Shown: positions 37,801-45,446 of the stretch, one piece after another
Layout of the letters: each line of letters begins with the position of its first letter
Position numbering within the stretch: the first letter of the stretch is position 1
Source: Panacagrimonas sp052389915
GTDB taxonomy: Bacteria; Pseudomonadota; Gammaproteobacteria; Nevskiales; Nevskiaceae
Length of the DNA stretch: 64,000 nt
Direction: 5' to 3'
NCBI GenBank assembly: GCA_052389915.1
Contig: JBQTHL010000021.1
Location: 35,913-99,912 of the forward strand
Position numbers and translations under genes: made by a program
Notes under the pieces: generated by a model
The model's database searches: none
The model's input: only the letters and a program-made list of their open reading frames with translations
Told to the model about the DNA's origin: nothing

Positions 37801-40455
37801 GACGCCGATCTGGTCGGTGAAGCCGAAAGCCGCCGGCGAAACGTCGCCGCCGCCGAGGCCGTCCGTGGTGAGCACGTTGTTGCTGGTCGTCAGGCCCGGG
37901 TTGTCGGGGAGGTTGAAGGGCGTGCAGCCTACCCCTACCGAGCCGGGCTCTCCGTCCGAGTGGACCGTGTTGTCCAGAACCTGCGCGTTGTCGCTGTTGG
38001 TGACGAAGATACCGCTACCGGTGGCGCCGGTGCCGCCGGTCAGACCCTCGATCCGGTTGCTCTGTATCAGCGCACCCGGTGCAGCGAGAACCTGGATGCC
38101 GGCTTCGCCCGCGCCCGTCCGGCCGACCCGACCGCGCACGAGGTTGTCGAGAATCTGCGCGTTCGGACTGTCGTACACGGCGATGGCGTATGCACCCGCA
38201 CCGGTGGCACCCGTGGAGCCTTCGATGGTGTTGTTGCGGACGATGGCGCCGTCGCCCGAAAACTGGGCGACGGCGGCAATCACGTCCCTGAAATAGTTGC
38301 CCTCGACAGCCAGATTCGACCCGAACAGGCTGCGCACGCCGGTATGGTCGAAACCCGTGAACGTGTTCTCGGCGACGACCAGGTCGGAAGACTCGGTGTC
38401 GATGCCGTAGATGCTGTCGGCGAAACCCGCGCCGACCTGCGCATGAAGGTCCAGGCCCTCGATGCGGACGCCCTGCGCGCCGACCCGGATGAGTGTGCCG
38501 CCGGCAATGCCGCCGCGAAGCTCGGGCGCCGCCGCATCGGCGCCGCCGCCCGGATCGCCCGCGGCGCCTCGCAGGATCAGTGCTTTGTCGATACCGAGAT
38601 TGCCGACGTAGCTGCCCGCGGCCACATCGATGATCGGGGCGGCCGTGGTCGTGGAGGCGTCGATCGCCTGCTGCAGGCTCGCGGTGGCGGCGAGCACGTT
38701 CACCTGCGTGGCCGTGCCGATCAGCCGGGAGCCGTCCAGCAGCACGCCATCTGCTGTTGTCACCCGGCCGGAGACATTGAGCGTCGGCGCCGTCAGCAAC
38801 AGATTGCCCGCGCCCATGACGATGTCGTTCGCCAGGTCGATCTGTTGCGCTTGCAAGCCGAGGTCGAACAGCGTCGGGCTGCCGCCCGACGTGGAGAGAT
38901 CGATGTCCTCACCGATACCAATGGCATTGTCGGCAAGGATGGTCACGGAACTGGTCGTCAGGACATCGGCGATCAACCCCGCATTGATGTACGTGTAGTC
39001 GGGCGTACCCAGCCCATTGCCGATCATCACCGTCGACGGATCGATCTGAAGCGTGCCGACGTGGCCGTTCGCCGCGACGGTGCTCACGAGTCCGGCAAAA
39101 AACACGACGCCTTCTCCGGTGGAAACATCCACCAGGCCGCCGTCACCGCCCTGCGCGCCGCCTCGGGCCGTGATGTCGCCGCGGAACTCGGATCTGCGAT
39201 TGCCCCAGACCACCACCAGGCCGCCGTCGCCACTGTGCGTAGCATCGGCGTGCACGAGGCTGTCGGAGGAAAACGACGTGGTCGCGGCGCGCTGCACGAG
39301 CCGGTGGGTGGCACCGTTCAAATCTCCACCCAGCAAGACCTGCCCGCCGCCAGTCCTGCCCGAGGCGTCGATCTCCGCGCCATCCACCGCCACGTGCAGG
39401 CCGGTCGCCTGCACATAACCGCCCTTGGCCTTCGGGTTGCTTGCGTCGATGCGGCCGCCGAGCTTGACGCTGCCTCGGTCGCCAGCGGACAGCATCACCC
39501 AGCCGCCGCGGGCGCGGAGGGTTCCGCTGTTTTCCAGGCGTGGTGCGGTATCGAACGGAAACGCCGAGTGCTCGAGATGAGAAACCGTCATGCCCGCGAA
39601 GGCGGGCATCCAGCTCTGGCGTGCTGGCTGGGCGAAAACTGGATTCCCGCCTTCGCGGGAGTCGTTCCGACTAAAGGAATCACGGAGGTTGAAGAAGGCG
39701 TCTGCGGAACCCATTCCATCGCCGGAAAAATCGAACGCCACCGCGCTGCCCGAAGCCAGCACCACGTGCCCGCCATCGGCCTGCACCACGCCGCTATTGA
39801 CCACCTGCGCCGCCACCAGCGCAGCGACTCCGCCGCCTTCGACCGTGATGCGGCCCTGGTTCCAGATCTTGCCCGCGGTCATGCCGGCGAGGCCGATCAG
39901 ACCGCCGCCCTGCATGAAAGAGCCAGGTTCGATGCGGCTGGTGGAAGCGAGGAGACCGGCCACATCGACTTCGGCCGTTGCGCCGAACAGCACGCCGCGG
40001 GGATCGAGAATGACGATGCGGCCGTTGGCTTCGAGCCGGCGCATGATCTGCGTGGGCTCGGCGCCCGCCGTCACCCGGATGACGGCGATGGATTGCGCGT
40101 CCGGCTGCTCGAACCGGACCCTGGTCCGGCTGCCGATGTGGAACGACTGCCAGTCGATGACGGCCTTGTCGCTGAGCTGCCTGACCGTGAGCCTGCCTGA
40201 AGAAGATTCGATGGTCGCGAGGCCGGCGACGACCCTGCCGCCCTGCGGGCTCGCGTAAAAATCGAGCAGTTCGGATGCGATCCGGGGCTGTCGGTCATGG
40301 ACCGGGGAAAGATCCCGCTTTTTCGCTCCACGAAGTTCGACGTCCGGGCCGCTGCCGGCGATGGCGGACGGCTGCGACGAGATCGCGTGAACGTTCAGCG
40401 CGACGCAGAAGAGAGCGCTGAGCACGGCGCTGCCGCAAAAAAAGCCGACCTGCAT
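34840..40455 (-). CDS. Giant two-partner-secretion-type exoprotein (haemagglutinin domain, beta helix, Calx-beta, CBM-like)
   Basis: Secreted protein of 1871 residues. Signal 1-24; TPS/haemagglutination domain about 50-190 (VIDWQSFHIGSRTRVRF, IVILDPRGVLFGATAEVDV); beta-helical repeats follow, with a NosD-like right-handed helix about 620-830. An Ig-like module about 900-970 (GEYAIGCNGTFTSMPGSVQN) precedes five Calx-beta repeats (about 975-1530) ending in LTIxDND-type strands. Two copies of a CBM4/9-like jelly-roll (LVQNSGFETGALSPWYFF, LVLNPGFESGNLSPWYYF) are split by a poly-Pro linker. Start ATG 40455 has a GGGGGAG site. Probably an adhesin. No TpsB transporter is nearby. Residues about 263-290 are encoded by an inserted REP. 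Confidence 0.88.
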   Translation of the reverse strand: MQVGFFCGSAVLSALFCVALNVHAISSQPSAIAGSGPDVELRGAKKRDLSPVHDRQPRIASELLDFYASPQGGRVVAGLATIESSSGRLTVRQLSDKAVIDWQSFHIGSRTRVRFEQPDAQSIAVIRVTAGAEPTQIMRRLEANGRIVILDPRGVLFGATAEVDVAGLLASTSRIEPGSFMQGGGLIGLAGMTAGKIWNQGRITVEGGGVAALVAAQVVNSGVVQADGGHVVLASGSAVAFDFSGDGMGSADAFFNLRDSFSRNDSREGGNPVFAQPARQSWMPAFAGMTVSHLEHSAFPFDTAPRLENSGTLRARGGWVMLSAGDRGSVKLGGRIDASNPKAKGGYVQATGLHVAVDGAEIDASGRTGGGQVLLGGDLNGATHRLVQRAATTSFSSDSLVHADATHSGDGGLVVVWGNRRSEFRGDITARGGAQGGDGGLVDVSTGEGVVFFAGLVSTVAANGHVGTLQIDPSTVMIGNGLGTPDYTYINAGLIADVLTTSSVTILADNAIGIGEDIDLSTSGGSPTLFDLGLQAQQIDLANDIVMGAGNLLLTAPTLNVSGRVTTADGVLLDGSRLIGTATQVNVLAATASLQQAIDASTTTAAPIIDVAAGSYVGNLGIDKALILRGAAGDPGGGADAAAPELRGGIAGGTLIRVGAQGVRIEGLDLHAQVGAGFADSIYGIDTESSDLVVAENTFTGFDHTGVRSLFGSNLAVEGNYFRDVIAAVAQFSGDGAIVRNNTIEGSTGATGAGAYAIAVYDSPNAQILDNLVRGRVGRTGAGEAGIQVLAAPGALIQSNRIEGLTGGTGATGSGIFVTNSDNAQVLDNTVHSDGEPGSVGVGCTPFNLPDNPGLTTSNNVLTTDGLGGGDVSPAAFGFTDQIGVPRSTPIVSDTVAITGIDTPIPVTVVTGEYAIGCNGTFTSMPGSVQNGQTVQLRHTSSANYNTTVETGLNVGGVSESFASTTLTDPTVANVSFAPASRTVSENAGTLSITVSLSAAFSLDVSVPFSVSGSASESDYSGLSASPLIFPAGTTSRTISVNVADDLLDEANETLLLTLGTPTNAVKTIPSVFTLTIQDNDAAPTVSFTAATQTLSEGAGTATATVELSAASTFDVTVPVSVLAGSTAGPGDYSLSTTVPLTIAAGATSASIDIAFTDDDLDEPDETLTLQLGAPTNATITAPFTHTLNLRDDDEAPTVAFALPGSSFDEGAGSVLVSVNLSKASAQIVSVPFAVGGTATAADRNIASSSLLQIPASATGVSIVVSLTNDGIDEPDETVEFTLGTPINATLGNPGAHALTINDNDDPPAGTVQFAVPVSSASESDGAKLIALSRTGGSFGAASVGLSTGNGTAEAGSDYEALSQVLSWADGEDGLKIVSVPIANDTSDEFDETVNLVLSDAIGAALGTPATAVLTILGNLDPPAGTVQFGAATYSVGEAGPTATITITRTGGSFGVLMAAYSTSNGSASAGSDYTPTSGTLSWANGDTAPKTFAIAIDDDATDEPDETVNLALSAPVVGAGLILPSTAVLTIADNDEPLPPPSINLVQNSGFETGALSPWYFFTAGNALGSAAVDSAVRFEGNRSARVNLTRADTPAPWNATLGQNLNLVAGTLYTLKFHARADRTRPIGALLQRNVSPYTVYFGQTPTLNTGWQEFTYTFTAPVTTAAVLSLNLGQSVGNVWVDKVSLATAGSPPPPVPPPPSPLPPPPPPPPPTPLPPPPTPVSLVLNPGFESGNLSPWYYFATGNALGNAAVDSSVKFEGARSAKLSITRADTVAPWNTALAQSLTLVAGRTYTLKFRAMADRSRTIGAVVQLNRSPWTEYFKRFPALNTTWQEFSYTFVATTSTSAILSFTLGQSVGNVWIDAVVLQ
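39587..39665. repeat. REP element inserted in frame within the exoprotein gene
   Basis: Inverted pair GTCATGCCCGCGAAGGCGGG and TTCCCGCCTTCGCGGGAG flanking about 40 bases, a widespread REP family (type differs from the other REPs here). On the coding (minus) strand it reads RNDSREGGNPVFAQPARQSW then MPAFAGMT, the tell-tale peptide of this REP family. The exoprotein frame stays open across it. Confidence 0.85.
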
Positions 40456-40725
40456 GGTGACTCCCCCAATCCCTGTTCGTAGCCTTGTCACGGCCACCAC
40501 ACAGCTTTCGACACACTGATCAGAACTGTCCGCGGTGAGCCTGTCAAGTATTTTTTTGGGACGCCTCAGGCGGCGGGTAGCGACGGTTCACCGACATGCC
40601 GTTTGCCATGCGGCAGCCGGTCGATGAATCGAGCCGCGCATAGAATGACCGGGTTGCGCCGTGCCGCCCGGTCGGATTTCCGCCGGCTCGACTCCCATTC
40701 GATTCGCCACGCTCGGAAAATCTCC

Positions 40726-41712
40726 ATGACCCTGACCTCCCTGCTCCGCGCTACCGCCCTGACCGTTATCGCCACCGCCGCGGGAAGCGCCCTTCTCTCC
40801 GGCACCGCCACGGCTGCCGCCCCGATGTCCAAAACCGAAACCCCGGGCTTCTACCGCATGATGCTCGGCGACATCGAGATCACCGCGCTGTCGGACGGCA
40901 CCGTCGCACTGCCGATCGACCAGATGCTCACCAACATCCAGCCCGATCAGGTGAACAAGGCGCTGGCCAGGTCCTACCTCAAGACCCCGCTGGAAACCTC
41001 GGTCAATGTGTTCCTCATCAACACCGGGACGAAGCTGGTGATGGTCGATTCCGGCGCTGCCAAGCTGTTCGGCCCGACCCTGGGCAAGCTGCTGACCAGC
41101 CTCGCAGCAGCCGGCTACAAGCCGGAGCAGGTCGACGAGATCTACATCACCCACATGCATGGCGACCACGTCGGCGGTGTGATGCTGGACGACAGGATGG
41201 CGTTCCCGAATGCCGTCGTGCGCGCGGACAAGCACGACGCCGAGTACTGGCTCTCGGAAGAGAACATGCTGAAGGCACCGGAAGCAATGAAGGGACAATT
41301 CCAGGGCGCGCAGGCGTCGCTCAAGCCATACATCAAGGCCGGAAAATTCAAGCCCTTCGACGGCGACACCGAGCTGGTGCCCGGCGTCAAGGCAATGGCG
41401 AGCCGTGGCCACACGCCCGGTCACAGTTTTTACGTGGCCGAAAGCCAGGGGCAGAAAATGGTGTTCTGGGGCGACCTGATGCACGTCGCCGCGGTGCAGT
41501 TCGACAACCCGGCGGTGACGATCCAGTTCGACGTGGATTCCAAGGCGGCTGCGGCGCAGCGCGCCAAGGCTTATGCGGACGCCGCAAAGCAGGGCTACCT
41601 GGTGGCGGCGGCGCACCTCTCGTTTCCCGGTATCGGACGGTTGCGTAGCGAGGGCAAGGCTTACGCGTGGTTGCCGGTGAACTACATGTCGATGCCGGTG
41701 ACATCGAAGTGA
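40726..41712 (+). CDS. Secreted metallo-beta-lactamase-fold hydrolase
   Basis: Exported enzyme of 328 residues: signal peptide (LLRATALTVIATAAGSALLSGTATAAA) then an MBL fold with the zinc motif THMHGDHVGG, the second His in GHTPGHS, and the Asp in FWGDLMH. The group includes N-acyl homoserine lactonase-, alkylsulfatase- and quorum-quenching-like proteins; substrate cannot be assigned. Start ATG 40726 follows a GGAAAATCTCC stretch. It precedes the pqi genes by 57 bases; co-transcription is uncertain. Confidence 0.85.
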   Translation: MTLTSLLRATALTVIATAAGSALLSGTATAAAPMSKTETPGFYRMMLGDIEITALSDGTVALPIDQMLTNIQPDQVNKALARSYLKTPLETSVNVFLINTGTKLVMVDSGAAKLFGPTLGKLLTSLAAAGYKPEQVDEIYITHMHGDHVGGVMLDDRMAFPNAVVRADKHDAEYWLSEENMLKAPEAMKGQFQGAQASLKPYIKAGKFKPFDGDTELVPGVKAMASRGHTPGHSFYVAESQGQKMVFWGDLMHVAAVQFDNPAVTIQFDVDSKAAAAQRAKAYADAAKQGYLVAAAHLSFPGIGRLRSEGKAYAWLPVNYMSMPVTSK

Positions 41713-41769
41713 AGTTATCGGGCTCCACTCCGTCTTGACCGCGCCAACCCGAACCCGCAGTCTCGACCG

Positions 41770-42378
41770 ATGAGCCGCGCCCCTGTCGTCGTCTGCATGC
41801 ATTGCGACGTGGTCCATCGCAGGGTCGCGCTGGTGCCTCGCGGGCGGGCGCATTGCGTGCAATGCGGTAGCGTCCTGTACAGCGCCGGGCGCACGAACCT
41901 GGATGCCTGGCTGGCGCTGACCCTCACGGCCGCGATCGTGTACCCCATCGCCAATCTCAATCCCATCGTCGAAGTGGAACTGCGCGGCGAGCACACGCGC
42001 GCCTCGCTGTTCGAGGCACTGATTGCGACCTGGCAGGCGGGTGTTGCGCCGGTGGCGGTGCTCGCCGCGCTTTGCGCCCTGGTGTTTCCGATGCTCCGGA
42101 TCGGCCTGGAGCTGTACGTGCTGACGTTCCTGCAAACCGCGCATCGGCCGCCAGCACTGGAGCCGGCGATGCACGCGCTGCGCGCGATGCGGCCGTGGAG
42201 CATGGTCGAGGTGTTCATGCTCGGCATCGTGGTGGCGGTGGTGAAGCTCGGCGGGGAGGCGACCGTGATCCCCGGGGTCGGCATGCTCGGCTTCGCCGCG
42301 CTGACCGTGCTGCTGCCCGTCCTGGCGACGTTCGACACCGACGCGCTGTGGGATCGCGCCGACAAGGTCGCGGCATGA
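41770..42378 (+). CDS. pqiA: Paraquat-inducible protein A (PqiA), first half-protein
   Basis: Inner-membrane protein of 202 residues equal to one PqiA/LetA domain: a zinc-ribbon-like head (Cys9/Cys12 and Cys29/Cys32) and four helices, including TAAIVYPIANLNPIVEVEL and MRPWSMVEVFMLGIVVAVVKL. E. coli PqiA/LetA carry two such domains in one chain; here each is a separate gene. With PqiB (MCE) and PqiC it builds an envelope-spanning lipid transport bridge. Its stop overlaps the next start (ATGA). Confidence 0.9.
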   Translation: MSRAPVVVCMHCDVVHRRVALVPRGRAHCVQCGSVLYSAGRTNLDAWLALTLTAAIVYPIANLNPIVEVELRGEHTRASLFEALIATWQAGVAPVAVLAALCALVFPMLRIGLELYVLTFLQTAHRPPALEPAMHALRAMRPWSMVEVFMLGIVVAVVKLGGEATVIPGVGMLGFAALTVLLPVLATFDTDALWDRADKVAA

Positions 42379-43010
42379 GCGCATGGCTCACCGGTCGCAC
42401 GCTGCGCGTGATCGAGTGCCCCGCCTGCGGCCTGGTGTGCGGCGGCGCCGTACCGGACGGCGAGCAGGAGTGCCCGCGCTGCAACTGGGCGCTGCATCCG
42501 CGCAAGCCGGAAAGCATCGCCCGCACCTGGGCCTTGCTGGTGGCCTCGGTCATCGCGTACATCCCGGCGAACCTGCTGCCGATCATGCATACCAAGACCC
42601 TGCTCGAAGATCGGCAGGACACCATCGTCGGCGGCGTACTGACCTTGTGGGCGGCCGGATCCTGGGATCTTGCGATCATCGTGTTCGTCGCCAGCGTGGT
42701 GGTACCGCTGGCCAAGATCGGAATCCTCGGCGTGTTGCTGTTGAGCGTGCAGAACGGCTGGCTGACCGGACGGCGGCGGCGCACGCGTCTTTACCGGCTG
42801 GTGGAATGGGTCGGGCAATGGTCGATGCTCGACATCTTCGTGGTCGTGCTGCTGGTGGCGCTGGTGCAGTTCTCGACCCTGGCGAAAGTCGATCCGGGTC
42901 CGGCCGCAGTGGCGTTCGGCGCGGTCGTCGTGCTGACCATGCTAGCGGCACAGAGCTTCGATCCGCGGTTGATCTGGGACGCGGCGGAGGGATCGCTGGA
43001 AAATGACTGA
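42375..43010 (+). CDS. pqiA: Paraquat-inducible protein A (PqiA), second half-protein
   Basis: Second single-domain PqiA/LetA protein, 211 residues, with cysteine pairs at 15/18 and 33/36 and helices ASVIAYIPANLLPIMHT, IIVFVASVVVPLAKIGILGVLL and GQWSMLDIFVVVLLVALVQF. It likely pairs with the upstream half to rebuild the double-domain membrane partner of PqiB. Coupled to both neighbours: ATGA overlap upstream and an eight-base overlap with pqiB downstream. Confidence 0.9.
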   Translation: MSAWLTGRTLRVIECPACGLVCGGAVPDGEQECPRCNWALHPRKPESIARTWALLVASVIAYIPANLLPIMHTKTLLEDRQDTIVGGVLTLWAAGSWDLAIIVFVASVVVPLAKIGILGVLLLSVQNGWLTGRRRRTRLYRLVEWVGQWSMLDIFVVVLLVALVQFSTLAKVDPGPAAVAFGAVVVLTMLAAQSFDPRLIWDAAEGSLEND

Positions 43011-44631
43011 CACGCCCCTGCCCGAACTGCCGGAACCGGTCGTGCGCCGCCGGCGCCGGATCAGCCCCTCGCTGATCTGGCTGGTGCCGATTCTCGCAGC
43101 GCTGGCGGGCGCGCTGCTGATTCTGCGAGGCTACCTCGCGTCCGGTCCCAGCATCGTCGTCAGCTTCGAAACCGCCGAAGGCCTGGAAGCCAGGAAGACC
43201 GAGGTGCGATACAAGAACGTGGTCATCGGCAAGGTGGACAGCATCGATCTGTCCGACGACCGCAGCCACGTCAGGGTGCGGGTCGACCTGATCCGCGAGG
43301 CGGAAAATGTCGCGGTGGAAGATTCGCAATTCTGGGTGGTGCGGGTGCGCGCCGACCTGGGTGGCATCTCCGGCTTCAAGACGCTGGTCAGCGGCACCTA
43401 CATCGGCGTCAACGTCGGCAAGTCGGAGCAATCCAGGGAAGAGTTCGTCGGCCTGGAAAAACCACCGACGGTCACCAGCGATCAGAAAGGCCGTCGCTTC
43501 GTGCTGACTTCCAACGATCTGGGTTCGCTCAACATCGGCTCGCCGGTGTATTTCCGGCGCATTCCGGTCGGAAGAGTGGTCAGTTTCGAGCTGGACGACG
43601 ACGGCAAGGGCGTCAGCATCGGCGCCTTCGTGGACGAACCCTACGATCGCTACGTCACCGACGACGCGCGCTTCTGGAACGCCAGCGGCGTCGACCTTTC
43701 GCTCGACGCCAGCGGGCTGAAATTCAACACGCAATCGCTGGTCACCCTGCTTGCCGGCGGCGTCGCGTTCCAGCCGCTGGCCGGTGACGGCGCGGCTGCC
43801 GCGGCAAAGGAAGGGGCGACGTTTGCGCTATACGCCAACCAGGGTTCGGCGCTGGCCCCGAAGGACGAAGTCGCCATGCCGGTGCGCATGCGCTTCCTCG
43901 AATCGACGCGCGGCCTGGGCGTGGGTGCGGAAGTGGATTTCAGGGGCGTCGGACTCGGCCGCATCACCGGGCTGGAGCTGAGCTTCGACACCGAGCGCAA
44001 GCGCTTCGCAACCGATGTCTCGGCCGATCTGTACCCGCATCGCCTGGGCCGCGCGTACGAACAGTTCGCGGCCGACGGCGCATCCGGCGGCGCGGCGCCC
44101 GAAGCGCTGTTCGGCCGCCTGGTGGAGCGCGGCCTGCGCGCGCAGTTGCGCGCCGGAAACCTGATTACCGGGCAGCTCTTCATCGCGCTCGATTTCCCGA
44201 GGACCGGAAAGCCAGGCACGGTCGATACCAGCATCCGGCCGATGCAGATTCCCACCGAGCCCGCGAGCCTGGACCAGATCCAGACCCGCATCACCGACAT
44301 CGTCGCCAAGGTCGACCAGATTCCGTTTGCCGAGATCGGCAACCGCCTGCGCGATGCGCTGGGCTCCGCCAACACCCTGCTCAAGCAACTCGACAGCGAA
44401 GTCGCACCGGCCGCGGCGGCCACCTTGCGGAACGCGCAGAAAACGCTCGACTCTGCCAACCGCTCGCTGGCCTCGCCGGATGCGCCCTTGCAGCAGGACA
44501 TGCATCGCACCCTGGAAGAAGTGGATCGCGCCGCACGCTCGCTGCGCGATCTGTCGGATTATTTGCAGCGCCACCCCGAGGCGCTGATCCGCGGCCGCGG
44601 CGATGGCGGCGAGACCCTGACCGATGAATAA
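43003..44631 (+). CDS. pqiB: Intermembrane transport protein PqiB (MCE family)
   Basis: Membrane-anchored MCE protein of 542 residues: one N-terminal helix (LIWLVPILAALAGALLIL) and three MCE/MlaD domains, the first opening SIVVSFETAEGLEARKTEVRYKNVVIGKV, the second GRRFVLTSNDLGSLNIGSPVYFRRI, the third from about 285 with LGVGAEVDFRGVGLG. The C-terminal region (about 410-530) is a coiled-coil helix. In E. coli, PqiB hexamers form a hydrophobic tube across the periplasm for lipids. Overlaps pqiC by eight bases. Confidence 0.94.
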   Translation: MTDTPLPELPEPVVRRRRRISPSLIWLVPILAALAGALLILRGYLASGPSIVVSFETAEGLEARKTEVRYKNVVIGKVDSIDLSDDRSHVRVRVDLIREAENVAVEDSQFWVVRVRADLGGISGFKTLVSGTYIGVNVGKSEQSREEFVGLEKPPTVTSDQKGRRFVLTSNDLGSLNIGSPVYFRRIPVGRVVSFELDDDGKGVSIGAFVDEPYDRYVTDDARFWNASGVDLSLDASGLKFNTQSLVTLLAGGVAFQPLAGDGAAAAAKEGATFALYANQGSALAPKDEVAMPVRMRFLESTRGLGVGAEVDFRGVGLGRITGLELSFDTERKRFATDVSADLYPHRLGRAYEQFAADGASGGAAPEALFGRLVERGLRAQLRAGNLITGQLFIALDFPRTGKPGTVDTSIRPMQIPTEPASLDQIQTRITDIVAKVDQIPFAEIGNRLRDALGSANTLLKQLDSEVAPAAAATLRNAQKTLDSANRSLASPDAPLQQDMHRTLEEVDRAARSLRDLSDYLQRHPEALIRGRGDGGETLTDE

Positions 44632-45265
44632 TTTTTTCCGGCGCGCGAGCGCAGCGTTGGCGATGCTGGTGATAAGCGCGTGCGCCTCTTCGCCGCCCGT
44701 GCGGTTCTACACGCTGGTCGATCTGGGCGCAGCGCCGCAGCCGGCGGACGCAGCCGCGCCGTATGCCATCGCTCTGGACCCGGTCAGCGTGCCGCGCCAG
44801 GTGGATGTTCCCCAACTGGTCGTTGCCACCCGCGATGGCAGCGCGCTGCGACTCGCAGAAAATCACCGCTGGCTCGCACCTCTGGGCGAGGAGATCCGTG
44901 CCGCGCTGTCGCAGCACTTGCAGGCGAGCCTGGGCGTGGCGGACGTCAGCCGCGTCTCGGCGCCCACCGATACCCGGGTGTATCGCCTGAAAGTGGACGT
45001 GCAGCGTTTCGAATCGTCGGCGCCCGGCGACCAGGCGCTCGTCGCCGTGCAATGGAGCCTGCGCGACAACGCTTCTGCAACCGTGTTGGCGAGCTGCACC
45101 ACGCGCGCCCAGAACGCATCGCCGGCCAAGAGTCACGACGGACTGGTAATCGCATACAAGCGGGATATCGCGAGCATCGCGGGACAGATCGCGTTTGCCA
45201 TCGGCCAGTTGGCGCGCGATCCGGCATCGTTCTCCTGCCCCGTCAATGCCGCGTTGGGGTTATGA
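44624..45265 (+). CDS. pqiC: Outer-membrane lipoprotein PqiC (ABC-type transport auxiliary)
   Basis: Lipoprotein of 213 residues with signal ending at LAMLVISAC and the conserved start of the mature domain PPVRFYTLVDLG. Later segments are IALDPVSVPRQVDVPQLVV, ENHRWLAPLGEEIRAAL and YRLKVDVQRFESS. PqiC docks the PqiB tube to the outer membrane. Last gene of the pqi operon; a REP cluster follows, separating it from the convergent kinase gene. Confidence 0.9.
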   Translation: MNNFFRRASAALAMLVISACASSPPVRFYTLVDLGAAPQPADAAAPYAIALDPVSVPRQVDVPQLVVATRDGSALRLAENHRWLAPLGEEIRAALSQHLQASLGVADVSRVSAPTDTRVYRLKVDVQRFESSAPGDQALVAVQWSLRDNASATVLASCTTRAQNASPAKSHDGLVIAYKRDIASIAGQIAFAIGQLARDPASFSCPVNAALGL

Positions 45266-45307
45266 ACGGTTCGTAGAGTGCCGATCAGGCAATTGTTCGC
45301 CGTAGCC

Positions 45308-45430
45308 GTAGGTCGGCAATCCTTTGCCGAAACCCGGGCCCGGGAAAAAAGCCGGCGGCAAGGGATTGCCGCCCTACCCCGCTACAGGCAGGCGCAGCTT
45401 AGGTGGATAAGCGAAGCGCAGCCACCGGGG
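45308..45430. repeat. REP-like palindrome cluster between convergent genes
   Basis: GTAGGTCGGCAATCCTTTGCCG at the left pairs imperfectly with GGCAAGGGATTGCCGCCCTAC ending at 45377, with a CCCGGGCCCGGG core between. A second small inverted repeat (GGTGG ... CCACC with AAGCGAAGCGCAG inside) covers 45402-45430. It could act as a bidirectional terminator for pqiC and the kinase gene. Confidence 0.7.
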
Positions 45431-45446
45431 ACGGCGGTTTATTCGA

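Noticed and set aside
35596..40200. A very long open frame on the plus strand (over 1500 codons) antisense to the giant exoprotein
   Set aside because: Composition is Arg/Gly/Ala/Val-rich with no domain; the minus-strand frame shows clear repeats and domains. Long antisense frames are expected at this GC content.
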